Assembly: GCA_964586235.1 (NCBI GenBank)
Contig: CAZPIO010000018.1
Span: 1 to 64,000 of the forward strand
DNA from: JAUCQB01 sp964586235
Lineage (GTDB): Bacteria > Planctomycetota > Phycisphaerae > UBA1845 > PWPN01
DNA length: 64,000 bases
Reading direction: 5' to 3'
Shown: in pieces, positions 27,188 to 35,826 of the stretch
Position numbering within the stretch: position 1 is the stretch's first letter
Layout: each line of letters starts with the position of its first letter
The notes under the pieces: model-generated
Told to the model about the DNA's origin: nothing
The model's database searches: none
The model's input: the letters and a program-made list of their open reading frames with translations, nothing else
Made by a program: the position numbers and the translations under genes

Positions 27188-29044
27188 TCATAATACGAAG
27201 GTTGTGGCAGTTCTGAGGTCTTTGAGTCGAGTCTCCGGCAGGTGATCCCTCAAGCATCGCTGAATCGCGCTGGCAGCCAGATTCCGCCGAAAGGGCCGGT
27301 CTTCCAGCACCTGGCGGACCCGTGAGACAAGGTCTCTGGCATGAGAGAAAGCGAGGGCTTCGTGATCAGGTTTGAGCAGGGTATGCAAGCCGCCCGGTTC
27401 AGTATCCGTGGGGTGCCGGCGGGTAAGAACCACAGCCCCGCATCCTGCGGCGAGCAAGGCGTCACGGGTGAGCAGGCCCGTGCAATCCGCATGAATGGCG
27501 ACCTTCGATCGTCTCAGGACTTCAACCTTGTGGCGGATGGTCGTCAGTGCGGGCCCGGCATGCTCCGGGAAGACGGAATGCCAACCTGGGCCGTGAATTC
27601 TGAAGGCGATATGATTCTCGCGCAGGATTTGGGCGAGAAACCGCCAGAGCATCGATGGGGCCAGATGCTCTCCCAGCAGGCGGAGCACATCCATCCGAGT
27701 CTCCGGTTCATCGATGCGGGCGTCGAGTTTGCTTTCCGCGCGTTCGAGGATGGTCGCGGCCTGATCGGTGGTGAAGGTCTCGATGTGGGCTGCGAGCAGG
27801 TCGGACGCGGTTTTTGAGATCTGGGCGTAGCTCGGAAGCTTCGGAACCGAGGCTGCGGGGTCGATCGGACCGGTGTCAGTAATGCACACGACGTCCAGCG
27901 GACGGTCGCGTTCGAGATCGGCCGGGTCGGGTCGGATCAGGCAGGGGGGTGGGCAGACGATTATCCGACCAGCCTGCTTGAGTTTTGAAGATGCTCGCTT
28001 GGCCAAGCCGCGACTGGCGACCGCGATGACGTCGTGGCCATCGGGAGGCAGTGACTCAACTGTGTGGGTCATCCAGCAGACGGCCGGAATGCACGGGGGG
28101 AGTACGTCCGCCACCTGCTCCCGCAAGACATCGATGAGGATCGCGACGGCCGGCGGTTCATCGGCGGCGGGGGCCAGTCGCCCGGCCCGGGCAAGAGGGT
28201 GCATATCGGCCGGCGACCGGATGTCGACCGTGGTACACGGCCACCCGAGTCGTCCCGCGGCATCGGAGAGGGCATCTGAGGTTGTCCATACGTCATCGCG
28301 GGCGTGAAGCGAGATGATCGCAATCGGGGCGGGGGCGTTGGTTGCCGGCGAGGGTTGCGGCTTCCTGGCGGCCGGCCAACGACCACGGATCTCCGCCAAG
28401 GCCCTCTGTCGGTTTCGCTCGGTTCTCTGATAGGCCTGCTCGACGGCCAGGCGGATGCCGGCGACCTCGGCCATGGGCTGCCAAGGGTACATCATCATCT
28501 GGGTAGGGCAAAGGTGACCAGGGTGCTCGGCCAGCCACTTCTCCAGGGTCTGCCCAAGAGCAGGGGGCGGGCAGACAAGCAGAACGAGCCGCTTCTCTTC
28601 GATGGCTGCTGCCAGATCGTGCAGTTCAAGTGCCATCCGGACGTTGTGGGGCTCTGGTTCCCAGACGAACACGGCCCGATGACGGCCAAGTCTCTGCACG
28701 AGCAACTTGGCCTCGCTCCCTTCAGCCAAGCCCGGCAGAAATACATTGGCTTTGCCGGCGTCGAAGCAATCGACCAACGCGGCCGCCCGCACCCCGGGGA
28801 TCGAGGTTCGTCCGAACCATGCGACCGAGCCGTCCGGCTGGGGTAGCTGAAAGCTGATCTGCCCGTCGCGGGTGCGTGCGGCGAAGGGCGCGGAGTCAAC
28901 CGGGACAGCCAGACCCCCAATCTGTTGGGCAAGGTCGGGCGCCACCTTGCGCAGAGCGGCGAGGTTGCGTTCGGCAATGGCGGGATCGGGCGTGATCGTC
29001 GTGTCCGGGGCCATCAACAGCGGCTCGAGCAGCCTCCACGTCAA
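27188..29044 (-). CDS. Putative glycosyltransferase (CgeB/GT4-like C-terminus)
   Basis: 618 residues from a TTG that overlaps the previous gene's TGA (TTGA), the normal arrangement for coupled translation; an ATG ten codons further in is an alternative. The N-terminal 200 residues (NLAALRKVAPDLAQQIGGL, GSVAWFGRTSIPGVRAAALVDCF, AVFVWEPEPHNVRMALELHDL) recall DUF115/Maf-type flagellin glycosylation proteins, but only loosely. The C-terminus (VLRRSKVAIHADCTGLLTRDALLAAGCGAVVLTRR...EALAFSHARDLVSRVRQVLED) has the shape of the nucleotide-sugar domain of CgeB-like glycosyltransferases. No signal peptide. It sits between ParA-CBM and a sulfatase operon. Flagellin or envelope glycan modification is a guess from context. 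Confidence 0.55.
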   Translation of the reverse strand: MTWRLLEPLLMAPDTTITPDPAIAERNLAALRKVAPDLAQQIGGLAVPVDSAPFAARTRDGQISFQLPQPDGSVAWFGRTSIPGVRAAALVDCFDAGKANVFLPGLAEGSEAKLLVQRLGRHRAVFVWEPEPHNVRMALELHDLAAAIEEKRLVLLVCPPPALGQTLEKWLAEHPGHLCPTQMMMYPWQPMAEVAGIRLAVEQAYQRTERNRQRALAEIRGRWPAARKPQPSPATNAPAPIAIISLHARDDVWTTSDALSDAAGRLGWPCTTVDIRSPADMHPLARAGRLAPAADEPPAVAILIDVLREQVADVLPPCIPAVCWMTHTVESLPPDGHDVIAVASRGLAKRASSKLKQAGRIIVCPPPCLIRPDPADLERDRPLDVVCITDTGPIDPAASVPKLPSYAQISKTASDLLAAHIETFTTDQAATILERAESKLDARIDEPETRMDVLRLLGEHLAPSMLWRFLAQILRENHIAFRIHGPGWHSVFPEHAGPALTTIRHKVEVLRRSKVAIHADCTGLLTRDALLAAGCGAVVLTRRHPTDTEPGGLHTLLKPDHEALAFSHARDLVSRVRQVLEDRPFRRNLAASAIQRCLRDHLPETRLKDLRTATTFVL

Positions 29045-29217
29045 ACCTTGGAGGTCACGCGAAGGATGGTCATGATCAGCAGGAAAACCAGCCAGCCGCC
29101 GTAAGCCAACGCCGCGGCCACCAACGCTGCTTTGCTCCTCGGCGGCGAGTTGCCTGCCGGCAAATCATTGTCCCAGATCGTCTTTTGTTCTTTTGACTGC
29201 TGCGGGTTCTTGCTCAT
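29041..29217 (-). CDS. 58-residue single-pass membrane protein
   Basis: A small gene, MSKNPQQSKEQKTIWDN at the start, then a polar Pro/Ser segment and one hydrophobic helix (ALVAAALAYGGWLVFLLIMTIL) ending RVTSKV. Its ATG overlaps the sulfatase TGA by 4 bases, and its TGA overlaps the TTG start of the glycosyltransferase. This double overlap is strong evidence that it is translated despite its size. Topology is probably N-in with a short periplasmic tail. Function unknown. Confidence 0.75.
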   Translation of the reverse strand: MSKNPQQSKEQKTIWDNDLPAGNSPPRSKAALVAAALAYGGWLVFLLIMTILRVTSKV

Positions 29218-30614
29218 TGTCGATTTCTCTGACGGGCTCTGGCTCGCGGGGCCGGAGCGTCTGCTCGCGGCTTGGGTTCGGGCATGCCGGCGAGAATCTT
29301 CGCAAAGGCCTCTCGCGCCGCCTTGGCCTCCGCGTCCGGGTTTTCAGTCACCAGCTTGTAGCCGCTGCCGTCGCGGGACTTGCCGCAATCGTAGAACCGC
29401 TCCGGTTTGCCCCGGCCGGGGATTTCCAGCAGCCAGCGGTCGTTGCGCAGGATGCGCCCGTCATCCAGGAAGCTGTAGATCCACTCGCGGTGACGGGCCG
29501 TCTCGCCTCTCACGAGTGGGACCATGCTTTTGCCGTCGAAGACCTGGTCCTTGGGCAAATCCACACCCGCCAGACCGGCCAGCGTCGGCATGATGTCGGT
29601 CAGATCGCCCAGGGCAGCGGCTGCGTCCCCGGCCGGGCGGACCAGACCCGGTCCCCAGACGATAAACGGCACGCGCACGCCCAGTTCGGTCACCGTGGCC
29701 TTGCCGCGACCGGCGGTGCCGTTGTCGCCCACGAAGATGATCACCGTGTTCTCGGTGAGCTTCATCTCATCGAGCCCGCGTCGCAGGCGGCCCATGATAT
29801 GGTCGAGGTATTCCAGGTTGCTCTTGAAGCCCTCCGGCCATCGCTTGCCCGGCTGTCCCGGGTCGGGCGTTTCCTCGTGAGGGCCGTGGGTCAGGACGGA
29901 GGTGTGGTAGACGAAAAACGGACCTTCCTTGTGGCGGCGGGCGAAATCCAGGACGAAGTCCATGAACAGGTCGGGGCCGTAGTCGTCGGGTCGGGTGGGC
30001 AGGTACTTGCCGTTCTCGACAATAGATGGATGGAAGTAGCGCGCGGTCTTGCCGCCCTTGTTGCCTTCCCACCGTCCGGTATGCTCCACGCCTTCGGGCA
30101 GGTTCTCCTTGTACGCCCACATCCGATATTCGTCGAAGCCGCAGTCGTGGATGAGGGTCGGGATCTTCCCGGGCAATTGCCATTTGCCGGACAGGGCGGT
30201 CGCGTAGCCGGCGGACTTCATCAGATCGCCGATGGTGAAATGAGTGGCGATGTCGCGTTGCGGTGAATCCCTTGGCGGCTTGAAGGCCTCGTTGAACATG
30301 CCGAGATAGCCGGAGTGGAACCCGTACTGGCCGGTCATGGTGCACACGCGGGTCGGGGTGCACAGCGGGGTCGAGTAGAAGGTGTCCAGCCGCAGGCCCT
30401 CGGAGGCCATTCGATCGAGATTGGGCGTCTTGTGGACGCGGTTGCCGTAGCATCCGAGTTCGGCGGCCCCCAGATCGTCCGCCAGGATGAGGATGACATT
30501 GGGCTTGGATGCCTTGGGCCTGAGGCCCGCAGGTGCTCCCTGGGTTATCCCTCCTGCCGCGAGAAAGACGACTGCCACACAAGACCCGCACCAGAGTAGG
30601 GATCGGTTTATCAT
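29214..30614 (-). CDS. Secreted formylglycine sulfatase
   Basis: 466 residues from the ATG at 30614, which begins a clean signal peptide (SLLWCGSCVAVVFLAAGG). The frame upstream is open but unlike any family. ILILADDLG carries the metal aspartates 46 and 47. LCTPTRVCTMTG is the CxPxR signature, with Cys85 to be converted to formylglycine. KWQLPG and IIFVGDNG are further family motifs. Such type I sulfatases remove sulfate esters from polysaccharides. The C-terminal tail is Pro/Arg/Ala-rich (APAPRARARQRNRQ). First gene of a three-gene coupled operon. Confidence 0.9.
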   Translation of the reverse strand: MINRSLLWCGSCVAVVFLAAGGITQGAPAGLRPKASKPNVILILADDLGAAELGCYGNRVHKTPNLDRMASEGLRLDTFYSTPLCTPTRVCTMTGQYGFHSGYLGMFNEAFKPPRDSPQRDIATHFTIGDLMKSAGYATALSGKWQLPGKIPTLIHDCGFDEYRMWAYKENLPEGVEHTGRWEGNKGGKTARYFHPSIVENGKYLPTRPDDYGPDLFMDFVLDFARRHKEGPFFVYHTSVLTHGPHEETPDPGQPGKRWPEGFKSNLEYLDHIMGRLRRGLDEMKLTENTVIIFVGDNGTAGRGKATVTELGVRVPFIVWGPGLVRPAGDAAAALGDLTDIMPTLAGLAGVDLPKDQVFDGKSMVPLVRGETARHREWIYSFLDDGRILRNDRWLLEIPGRGKPERFYDCGKSRDGSGYKLVTENPDAEAKAAREAFAKILAGMPEPKPRADAPAPRARARQRNRQ

Positions 30615-31232
30615 GCCGACATTATGCCGCAAGACTGCCCGCCACGCCACCAGCGGAACGACCGTCGGGGAGTGGTGCCGACACGGAGCGGGCGCCCGGC
30701 CCGCGGGACTGCCTTCCGGTCCTGTCCCGTTGCCCGTCCCTTTACTCAGGAAACGGTTATCCGCATTGTGAGGGCCTGCCGCGTTATCCGACCATCTCAT
30801 CTTCCGTCCCAAGGTTTGGGGGCGGCAACCAGTAGTGCCCCTGAGGTCGCGATAACAGCTACGAACGAGCAGTCTCTCCATCTTCCCATTTTCACATTCG
30901 GGGTGGCCGCCGTCCTTGCTGACGGCCATGCAGGCGGTGAACCGGTCGATGACTCCGATCCGGCGAATCGCATTGGCAATGCCGCTTTTTTAGGACAAAA
31001 CGCCTTATTGGACAGGTTATCCAGACGCAGCCAGAAATCCGGATTACACCGAGAGCAAAAACCGTTTGCGAATCTGGAGAACCAATCGTACGCTTCGTGA
31101 GCGGCGTTCCCGGATTACGGTGAATGCCCCGCGTGGGGGAAACAGCTCTCCTTGGACTCTGGCGTGAACGAGGTGTCTGTCACGACGCGGATGCGGTGAT
31201 GCAGCCGGCTCGTGAATGGAGGGTATGAAGCC
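30615..31232. other. Divergent intergenic region, no gene seen
   Basis: About 618 bp separate the leftward sulfatase from the rightward TadG-like gene. A short perfect hairpin, GGCCGTC/GACGGCC type, lies near 30905-30928. AT-richer stretches near 30984-31060 (CTTTTTTAGGACAAAA) may hold the promoter of the right-hand gene. Frames crossing it have no recognisable product. Confidence 0.45.
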
Positions 31233-33053
31233 ATGAGAAAACAGAGACTATTCGAACGAAAACGGAATCGGCGGAGGCGTCGCGGCGCGGTAGCGATATT
31301 GGTGGCGGTGTGTCTGACCGTCATCCTGGGATTCGCCGCGCTGGCCATCGACGTCGGTCACATCTACGACGTGCAGACGGAGCTGCAGCGGACGGCCGAT
31401 GCCGCGGCCCTGGCGGCTGTGGCTGAACTGGGCGGCGGCCGCAGCGAAGGGGTGGCCATGGACTCCGCCCGGCAGGTGGCCTCCGACTATGCCGCCATCA
31501 ACGAGGTGATGAACGCGCCGGTGCTGCTGGCAAACGCAGACGTGGTTTTCGGCCGGGCCTATATGCCTTCCGGTACGAGCAAGTACGTCTTCGAGGCCAG
31601 CGAAGAGGATCCGAACGCCGTTCGGGTTCGTGCTCGCCGGACCGCCGACTCACCGAGTGGGGCGGTGCCGCTGTTCTTTGCCCGGGTTCTGGGGATTGCG
31701 ACAACGGATGTCGCCGCTCAGGCGACGGCCACCTTGATTCCCCGGGACATCGTCTTCGTGCTCGACCTCTCCGGATCGCACCACTATGACAGTGGGTTGC
31801 GGTCGGTGAAGAAGATCGACATCGGCAACCGCGAGGTGTGGACGTATCTGAAGGATCAAGATCTGGACCCGGTCCCTGACCCCAACGGCCCGATGTTCGG
31901 CAACATGAACACCTGGGGCGACAACGTCACGGGCCCGAGCTGGGACTGCACGACCGACCCGGGTCTGGTCAAGCTGCAGAAGGGCAGCAACTGGACCCTG
32001 ACGAGCGATTTCGCGAGCCAGACCCTGACCGCCGCCGGGTACGGCGCCTATAACACGGCCGAGATGGCGGTGATCAACAGCAGTTCCGGCGACAGCAGCA
32101 CGACGGCGTACAAGCGCCGGGTGCGTCTGGCCCTGGGGCTGGATCGCTGGAGGAGCGGTAAGTCCGGCGGGCAGTCCGGCGGCGATGGCGACAACGTCAT
32201 CGACTCCGATGAAGTCGTCTCGATGGTTCCTTACCCGAGCGCGAGCAGCAACCCGGCCACCTTGTGCAAGGAGGTCGGCGGGAGCTGGGACGCGTATATC
32301 AGCTACGTGATCAGCAGTAGTTCGACGATGAACACGTACAACCCGGGTTCGGATCTGTACGGTGATCCGAACCTGAGATATCGCTTCGGCCTGAAGACCT
32401 GGATCGACTACCTGCAGGAACAGGAGCTCGGCGATGCGGCCTCGCCGGGCCTGGCGGGAGCCCCGACCCAGCCGATGGGCGCGGTGGCGGATGCGGTCAA
32501 GGAGTGCATTACCATCATCCAGAGCCTGGATAGCGACGACAAGGCCGGCATGGCCAGCTACGGAACGGTCGGCTATGGCCCGGTGCAGAAGCCCAATCAC
32601 ATGTCATGGTTGGTCGACGACCTGGAGTCGATCCGTGCGAAGGTGAACAAGCTCCAGCCGGCGATGTGGAGTAACTACACCAACATCTCTCAGGGCATCG
32701 ATAAGGGTGTTGAGGTTCTGTTCGACAGCCCGGATGCCCGGGACAACGCCGCCAAGATCATGCTGCTGCTGACCGACGGTAACGCGAACTACACGCGCAG
32801 CCCGGCCAACTACAATCTGGACCTGGCTCCCCTGGATGCCAAGGCGGCAGCCCAGGATGCGCGGGACCGCGGTGTGAAGATCTACACCATCAGCGTGGGA
32901 AGCGGTGCCGACACCGCGCTGATGCAGGAGATCGCTGCCATCGGTGGCGGCGAGACCTTCCATGCTGAGGGAAGCATTGAGACCTATCAAGAGCAGTTGA
33001 TGACCATCTTCCAGAAGCTCGGAGGGAAGCAGCCTATTGCATTGATCCAGTGA
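31233..33053 (+). CDS. TadG-like exported VWA protein
   Basis: 606 residues from the ATG at 31233, preceded by a strong GGAGGG; an upstream GTG at 31212 has no such site. The N-terminus, RRRRRGAVAILVAVCLTVILGFAALAIDVG then QTELQRTADAAALAAVAEL, is the Tad/TadG-like membrane-anchor module linked to Flp pilus assembly. A VWA domain has its MIDAS at 178-182 (DLSGS). About 230 residues lie between this motif and the next VWA element (AVADAVKECITIIQSLDSDDK), an unusually long insertion. The insertion contains DGDNVIDSDE, an EF-hand-like calcium loop. The end resumes a normal VWA (KIMLLLTDGNANY, VKIYTISVGSGAD). No other tad gene is present. Confidence 0.75.
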   Translation: MRKQRLFERKRNRRRRRGAVAILVAVCLTVILGFAALAIDVGHIYDVQTELQRTADAAALAAVAELGGGRSEGVAMDSARQVASDYAAINEVMNAPVLLANADVVFGRAYMPSGTSKYVFEASEEDPNAVRVRARRTADSPSGAVPLFFARVLGIATTDVAAQATATLIPRDIVFVLDLSGSHHYDSGLRSVKKIDIGNREVWTYLKDQDLDPVPDPNGPMFGNMNTWGDNVTGPSWDCTTDPGLVKLQKGSNWTLTSDFASQTLTAAGYGAYNTAEMAVINSSSGDSSTTAYKRRVRLALGLDRWRSGKSGGQSGGDGDNVIDSDEVVSMVPYPSASSNPATLCKEVGGSWDAYISYVISSSSTMNTYNPGSDLYGDPNLRYRFGLKTWIDYLQEQELGDAASPGLAGAPTQPMGAVADAVKECITIIQSLDSDDKAGMASYGTVGYGPVQKPNHMSWLVDDLESIRAKVNKLQPAMWSNYTNISQGIDKGVEVLFDSPDARDNAAKIMLLLTDGNANYTRSPANYNLDLAPLDAKAAAQDARDRGVKIYTISVGSGADTALMQEIAAIGGGETFHAEGSIETYQEQLMTIFQKLGGKQPIALIQ

Positions 33054-33479
33054 CGCTCAGGAGACGGTCTTTTGCGATAACGTCTCCGCGCTGCGTTTGT
33101 TGCCGGATGCCTGACCACGTGAGCGTGGGTGGGCATCCGGCGATTTATTTTTACCGGAAGAGGGGCACGCCCGACAGCGAGACGGACCCTACGATGGAAT
33201 TGGCTCATTCACCGACCGGCAAGGTCGGCCCGCGCGGATATGACCGATGGAGAGGGTCAATGACCGGACCGTTGTCGGGGATGCGGCGGGAAGCAGGATG
33301 CATACGCCCGTCATTCCGGTGTCTGCTCTGCCCGCCTGCGCCGGACGGGTTGCCTGCATTGGCATGCTCGGCATAATGGCAGGTCCAGGGCTGCCCGAGG
33401 GGTTCGTCGGGCCTGGCGGATCGCCTGTTTGTCATGCGATCATTCTGCGGGGGCGCTGATTCAAGACGAGGAGACGCCG
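33054..33479. other. Intergenic region with terminator, no further gene seen
   Basis: The first 100 bases hold the terminator of the TadG-like gene (33102-33152). The rest, to the peptidase start, shows a small hairpin, GCCCGA/TCGGGC, near 33390-33410 and no recognisable gene. Confidence 0.5.
33102..33152 (+). terminator. Rho-independent terminator after the TadG-like gene
   Basis: Perfect 10-base arms, GCCGGATGCC (33102-33111) and GGCATCCGGC (33132-33141), with a 20-base loop. ATTTATTTTT follows directly. It ends 100 bases after the TadG-like stop codon. Confidence 0.8.
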
Positions 33480-35267
33480 ATGAAGTCGTTTCGTCATGCC
33501 TGTATGTCGATCGTTGTTGGCTGGCTCGTTTCTCTGCCCGCTGCCGCCGTTGCCGGAGAGTCTCTGGCTGGGGTCGCGGCTGCAAGCCGCTCCTACAGCC
33601 TGCTCGCTGCGACCGTTGCCGGTGAGGCTCCGGCCGTGTCAGCGGCCAGGCAGTTCATCGCCGAATATGAGGCCTCGGTCCGGCCGCTTGAGATCGCATC
33701 CGCCCGCGCCGACTGGGCTGCCCAGGCCTCCGGGAAAGACGAGGACTACAAAGCTGCCGAACAGGCCCAGAACAAGCTCGACGCCGCCCTGGCCGATCCG
33801 GCCGCTTTCGCCCGATTGAAGCAGGTCCGCCAGGATCTGGGCAAGGCCGAGCCCAGGCCCGAGGCGCTCTTGGCGCGCCAGATCGAACTGCTTTACCTCG
33901 AGTACGCGACCAGGCAACTTGACTCCGATCTGCTCAAGCGAATCACGGCCAGGTCGACCGCCATCACTCAGGCATTCAACGTCTACCGGGCCAGGGTCGA
34001 CGGGCAGGAACTCTCCGACAGCGCCGTTCGCAGGGTGCTCCTCGAATCACGCGATAGTGCCCGACTTCGGGCGGTGTGGGAGGCCAGCAAGGGCGTCGGC
34101 GCCGTCGTCGAGAAGGACCTCAAGGAACTGGTCAGACTCCGGAACGAGGCGGCCCGCAAACTCGAGTTCCCGGACTTCTACGAAATGCAGCTTCAGCTCG
34201 GCGAGATGACCAAGGCGGAGGTCCTTAAGCTCTTCGACGAGCTCTATGAGCTTACCCGCGAGCCGTTTCGTATCGCCAAGACCCGCATCGATGCCCGGCT
34301 GGCCGCCGACTATGGCATAGGGGTCGCGGATCTGCGCCCGTGGCACTACCACGACCCGTTCTTCCAGGAGCCCCCGGCCGTTTACAGCACCCAGCTCGAC
34401 CCCATCTACGCGGGCGCCGACGTGGTCAAGCTGGCCTGCGGGTTCTATGCGGGGATTGGCCTGCCCGTGGATGACGTGATTGCCCGCAGCGACCTGTACG
34501 AACGCCCCGGCAAGTACCCGCACGCGATGTGCATGGACGTCGACCGGGCGGGCGACATCCGCGTCATGGCCAACGTCGTGCCCAACCACCAGTGGATGTC
34601 GACCATGCTGCACGAATTCGGCCATGCGGTGTACGACAAGTACATTCCGCGTTCCTTGCCGTACATTGTCCGCGCGCCGGCTCATCCCTTCACCACCGAA
34701 GCCATTGCCATGCTGTTCGAGCGGAATGCCGATCAGCCGCACTGGATGCAGGCGGCCGGCCTGCGGGTGCCCGATCCGAAGGCCGTTGCCCAGACCGGCG
34801 CCCGCATGCACGCTGACCGCATCCTGATTTTTGCCGCCTGGTCGCAGGTCATGGTCCGGTTCGAGTCGGCCATGTACGCCGAGCCCGACCAGGATCTCAA
34901 TCGGCTCTGGTGGGATCTGGTCGAGAAGTATCAGCTCCTTCGCCGCCCCGAGGGCCGCAACGCTCCCGATTATGCCAGCAAGATCCATCTCATCAGCAGT
35001 CCGGTGTACTACCACAGCTACGTGATGGGCGAGATGTTCGCCTCACAGCTTCATCACACCATCGTCCACGACGTGCGGAAGGCCGACGCGCGGACGCCGC
35101 CGTACAGCGGTCGCAAGGAGATCGGCGAGTTCATGAAGGCCCGCGTATTCGGTCCCGGCGCGAGCCTTCGCTGGGACGAACTGGTCCATCACGCCACCGG
35201 CCGGAGTCTGGGGCCCGCGGCGATGATGGCTGAGGTGAACGCCGCCGGGCAGGCGACGGTCCCGTAG
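33480..35267 (+). CDS. Exported zinc metallopeptidase, M3-like (M2/M3, clan MA)
   Basis: 595 residues from the ATG at 33480, with GAGGAG upstream and a signal peptide (MSIVVGWLVSLPAAAVAG). The zinc site is HEFGH (378-382), with Glu407 in FTTEAIAML as third ligand, 25 residues after the second His. That spacing fits M3 thimet-type peptidases, though the N-terminal helices (EASVRPLEIASARADWAAQ) also resemble M2-like bacterial peptidases. It probably cleaves short peptides in the periplasm. Right after the signal peptide, codons for AGVAAASRSYS come from a REP palindrome (33574-33596), flanked by similar VAGE-containing residues. The stop TAG lies in the head of another REP. Confidence 0.85.
   Translation: MKSFRHACMSIVVGWLVSLPAAAVAGESLAGVAAASRSYSLLAATVAGEAPAVSAARQFIAEYEASVRPLEIASARADWAAQASGKDEDYKAAEQAQNKLDAALADPAAFARLKQVRQDLGKAEPRPEALLARQIELLYLEYATRQLDSDLLKRITARSTAITQAFNVYRARVDGQELSDSAVRRVLLESRDSARLRAVWEASKGVGAVVEKDLKELVRLRNEAARKLEFPDFYEMQLQLGEMTKAEVLKLFDELYELTREPFRIAKTRIDARLAADYGIGVADLRPWHYHDPFFQEPPAVYSTQLDPIYAGADVVKLACGFYAGIGLPVDDVIARSDLYERPGKYPHAMCMDVDRAGDIRVMANVVPNHQWMSTMLHEFGHAVYDKYIPRSLPYIVRAPAHPFTTEAIAMLFERNADQPHWMQAAGLRVPDPKAVAQTGARMHADRILIFAAWSQVMVRFESAMYAEPDQDLNRLWWDLVEKYQLLRRPEGRNAPDYASKIHLISSPVYYHSYVMGEMFASQLHHTIVHDVRKADARTPPYSGRKEIGEFMKARVFGPGASLRWDELVHHATGRSLGPAAMMAEVNAAGQATVP
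33574..33596 (-). repeat. REP-like palindrome inside the peptidase coding sequence
   Basis: Minus-strand GTAGGAGCGGCTTGCAGCCGCGA, identical to the copies at 8876 and 8907. It is in frame, in the variable stretch just after the signal peptide, so the insertion is tolerated. Confidence 0.85.
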
Positions 35268-35344
35268 GAGCGGTCTCTGACCGCGACCCCTGTAGGAGCG
35301 GCCCGCCACAGCGGGTTTCGCTTCGCTCAACTTGTAGCCGCGAT
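35264..35344 (+). repeat. Two REP-like elements downstream of the peptidase, the first supplying its stop codon
   Basis: 35264-35286 reads GTAGGAGCGGTCTCTGACCG then CGA; its TAG is the peptidase stop. A second, diverged copy begins GTAGGAGCGGCC at 35292 and runs through GCGGG/CCCGC-like arms to CCGCGATC near 35344. Confidence 0.75.
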
Positions 35345-35471
35345 CTTGACGAGCCGAGGGGTTTATCTCCTCGGTCCTGCAGCGAGCCACGGGTCCGCCT
35401 GCGGCGAGACTCGCCGTGGCCAGGTTCATCCCCGTGGTTTACCGGCAGGATGAACCTGCCGGCTCGTCAAG
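35345..35471. repeat. Structured intergenic repeat, second copy of the CTTGACGAGCC family
   Basis: The ends CTTGACGAGCCG (35345-35356) and CGGCTCGTCAAG (35460-35471) are perfect inverted repeats. Internal motifs such as GAGGGGTTTATC, GAGCCACGGG and ATCCCCGTGG match the copy at 8931-9076. Confidence 0.8.
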
Positions 35472-35485
35472 CTGCGACGTATTGC

Positions 35486-35647
35486 GGGTCCGTGACAGTT
35501 TAGGCGGCTCCTTCAGAAAGGCAGACCGGCAAGATGCCGGTCCCACACGTACCAATCGTTTGTAGGAGGGCTCTCTGAGCCCGATCCGGAGCAGAATCGC
35601 GGTCGGAGACCGCTCCTACAAGACCCCGCCTAAACTGTCACGGACCC
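35486..35647. mobile_element. MITE-like element, 22-bp TIRs and 9-bp target duplication
   Basis: The outer 22 bases, 35486-35507 (starting GGGTCCGTGACA), are the exact reverse complement of 35626-35647. The 9-mer ACGTATTGC flanks both sides (35477-35485 and 35648-35656), as expected of a transposition target duplication. The 162-bp interior has no gene. It has a GACCGGCAAGATGCCGGTC hairpin and an inverted REP pair at 35562-35584 and 35597-35619. A transposase would have to act in trans. 9-bp duplications occur with several DDE insertion-sequence families. Confidence 0.8.
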
Positions 35648-35826
35648 ACGTATTGCCGGGGAGATTGCCGGCTATAGTGTAGCGGCTCTCGGCCGTGTAA
35701 GATACCCGACCCAACGTGAATGGTCGTCCTGGGCGCAGCGCCTCGGACGGCCGGGTGCATCTGCGGACGAGCGGTTCTCGTTCCGCCCGCGGTATACAGG
35801 CGTTCGTGCCGAGAGGATTCGTATCA

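Larger units (their letters stand above)
35268..35826. other. Repeat-rich intergenic region between peptidase and symporter
   Basis: About 560 bp made mostly of repeats: REP elements to 35344, the CTTGACGAGCC repeat at 35345-35471, and a MITE-like element at 35486-35647. The last 170 bases before the symporter hold no gene and probably contain its promoter. Confidence 0.7.
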
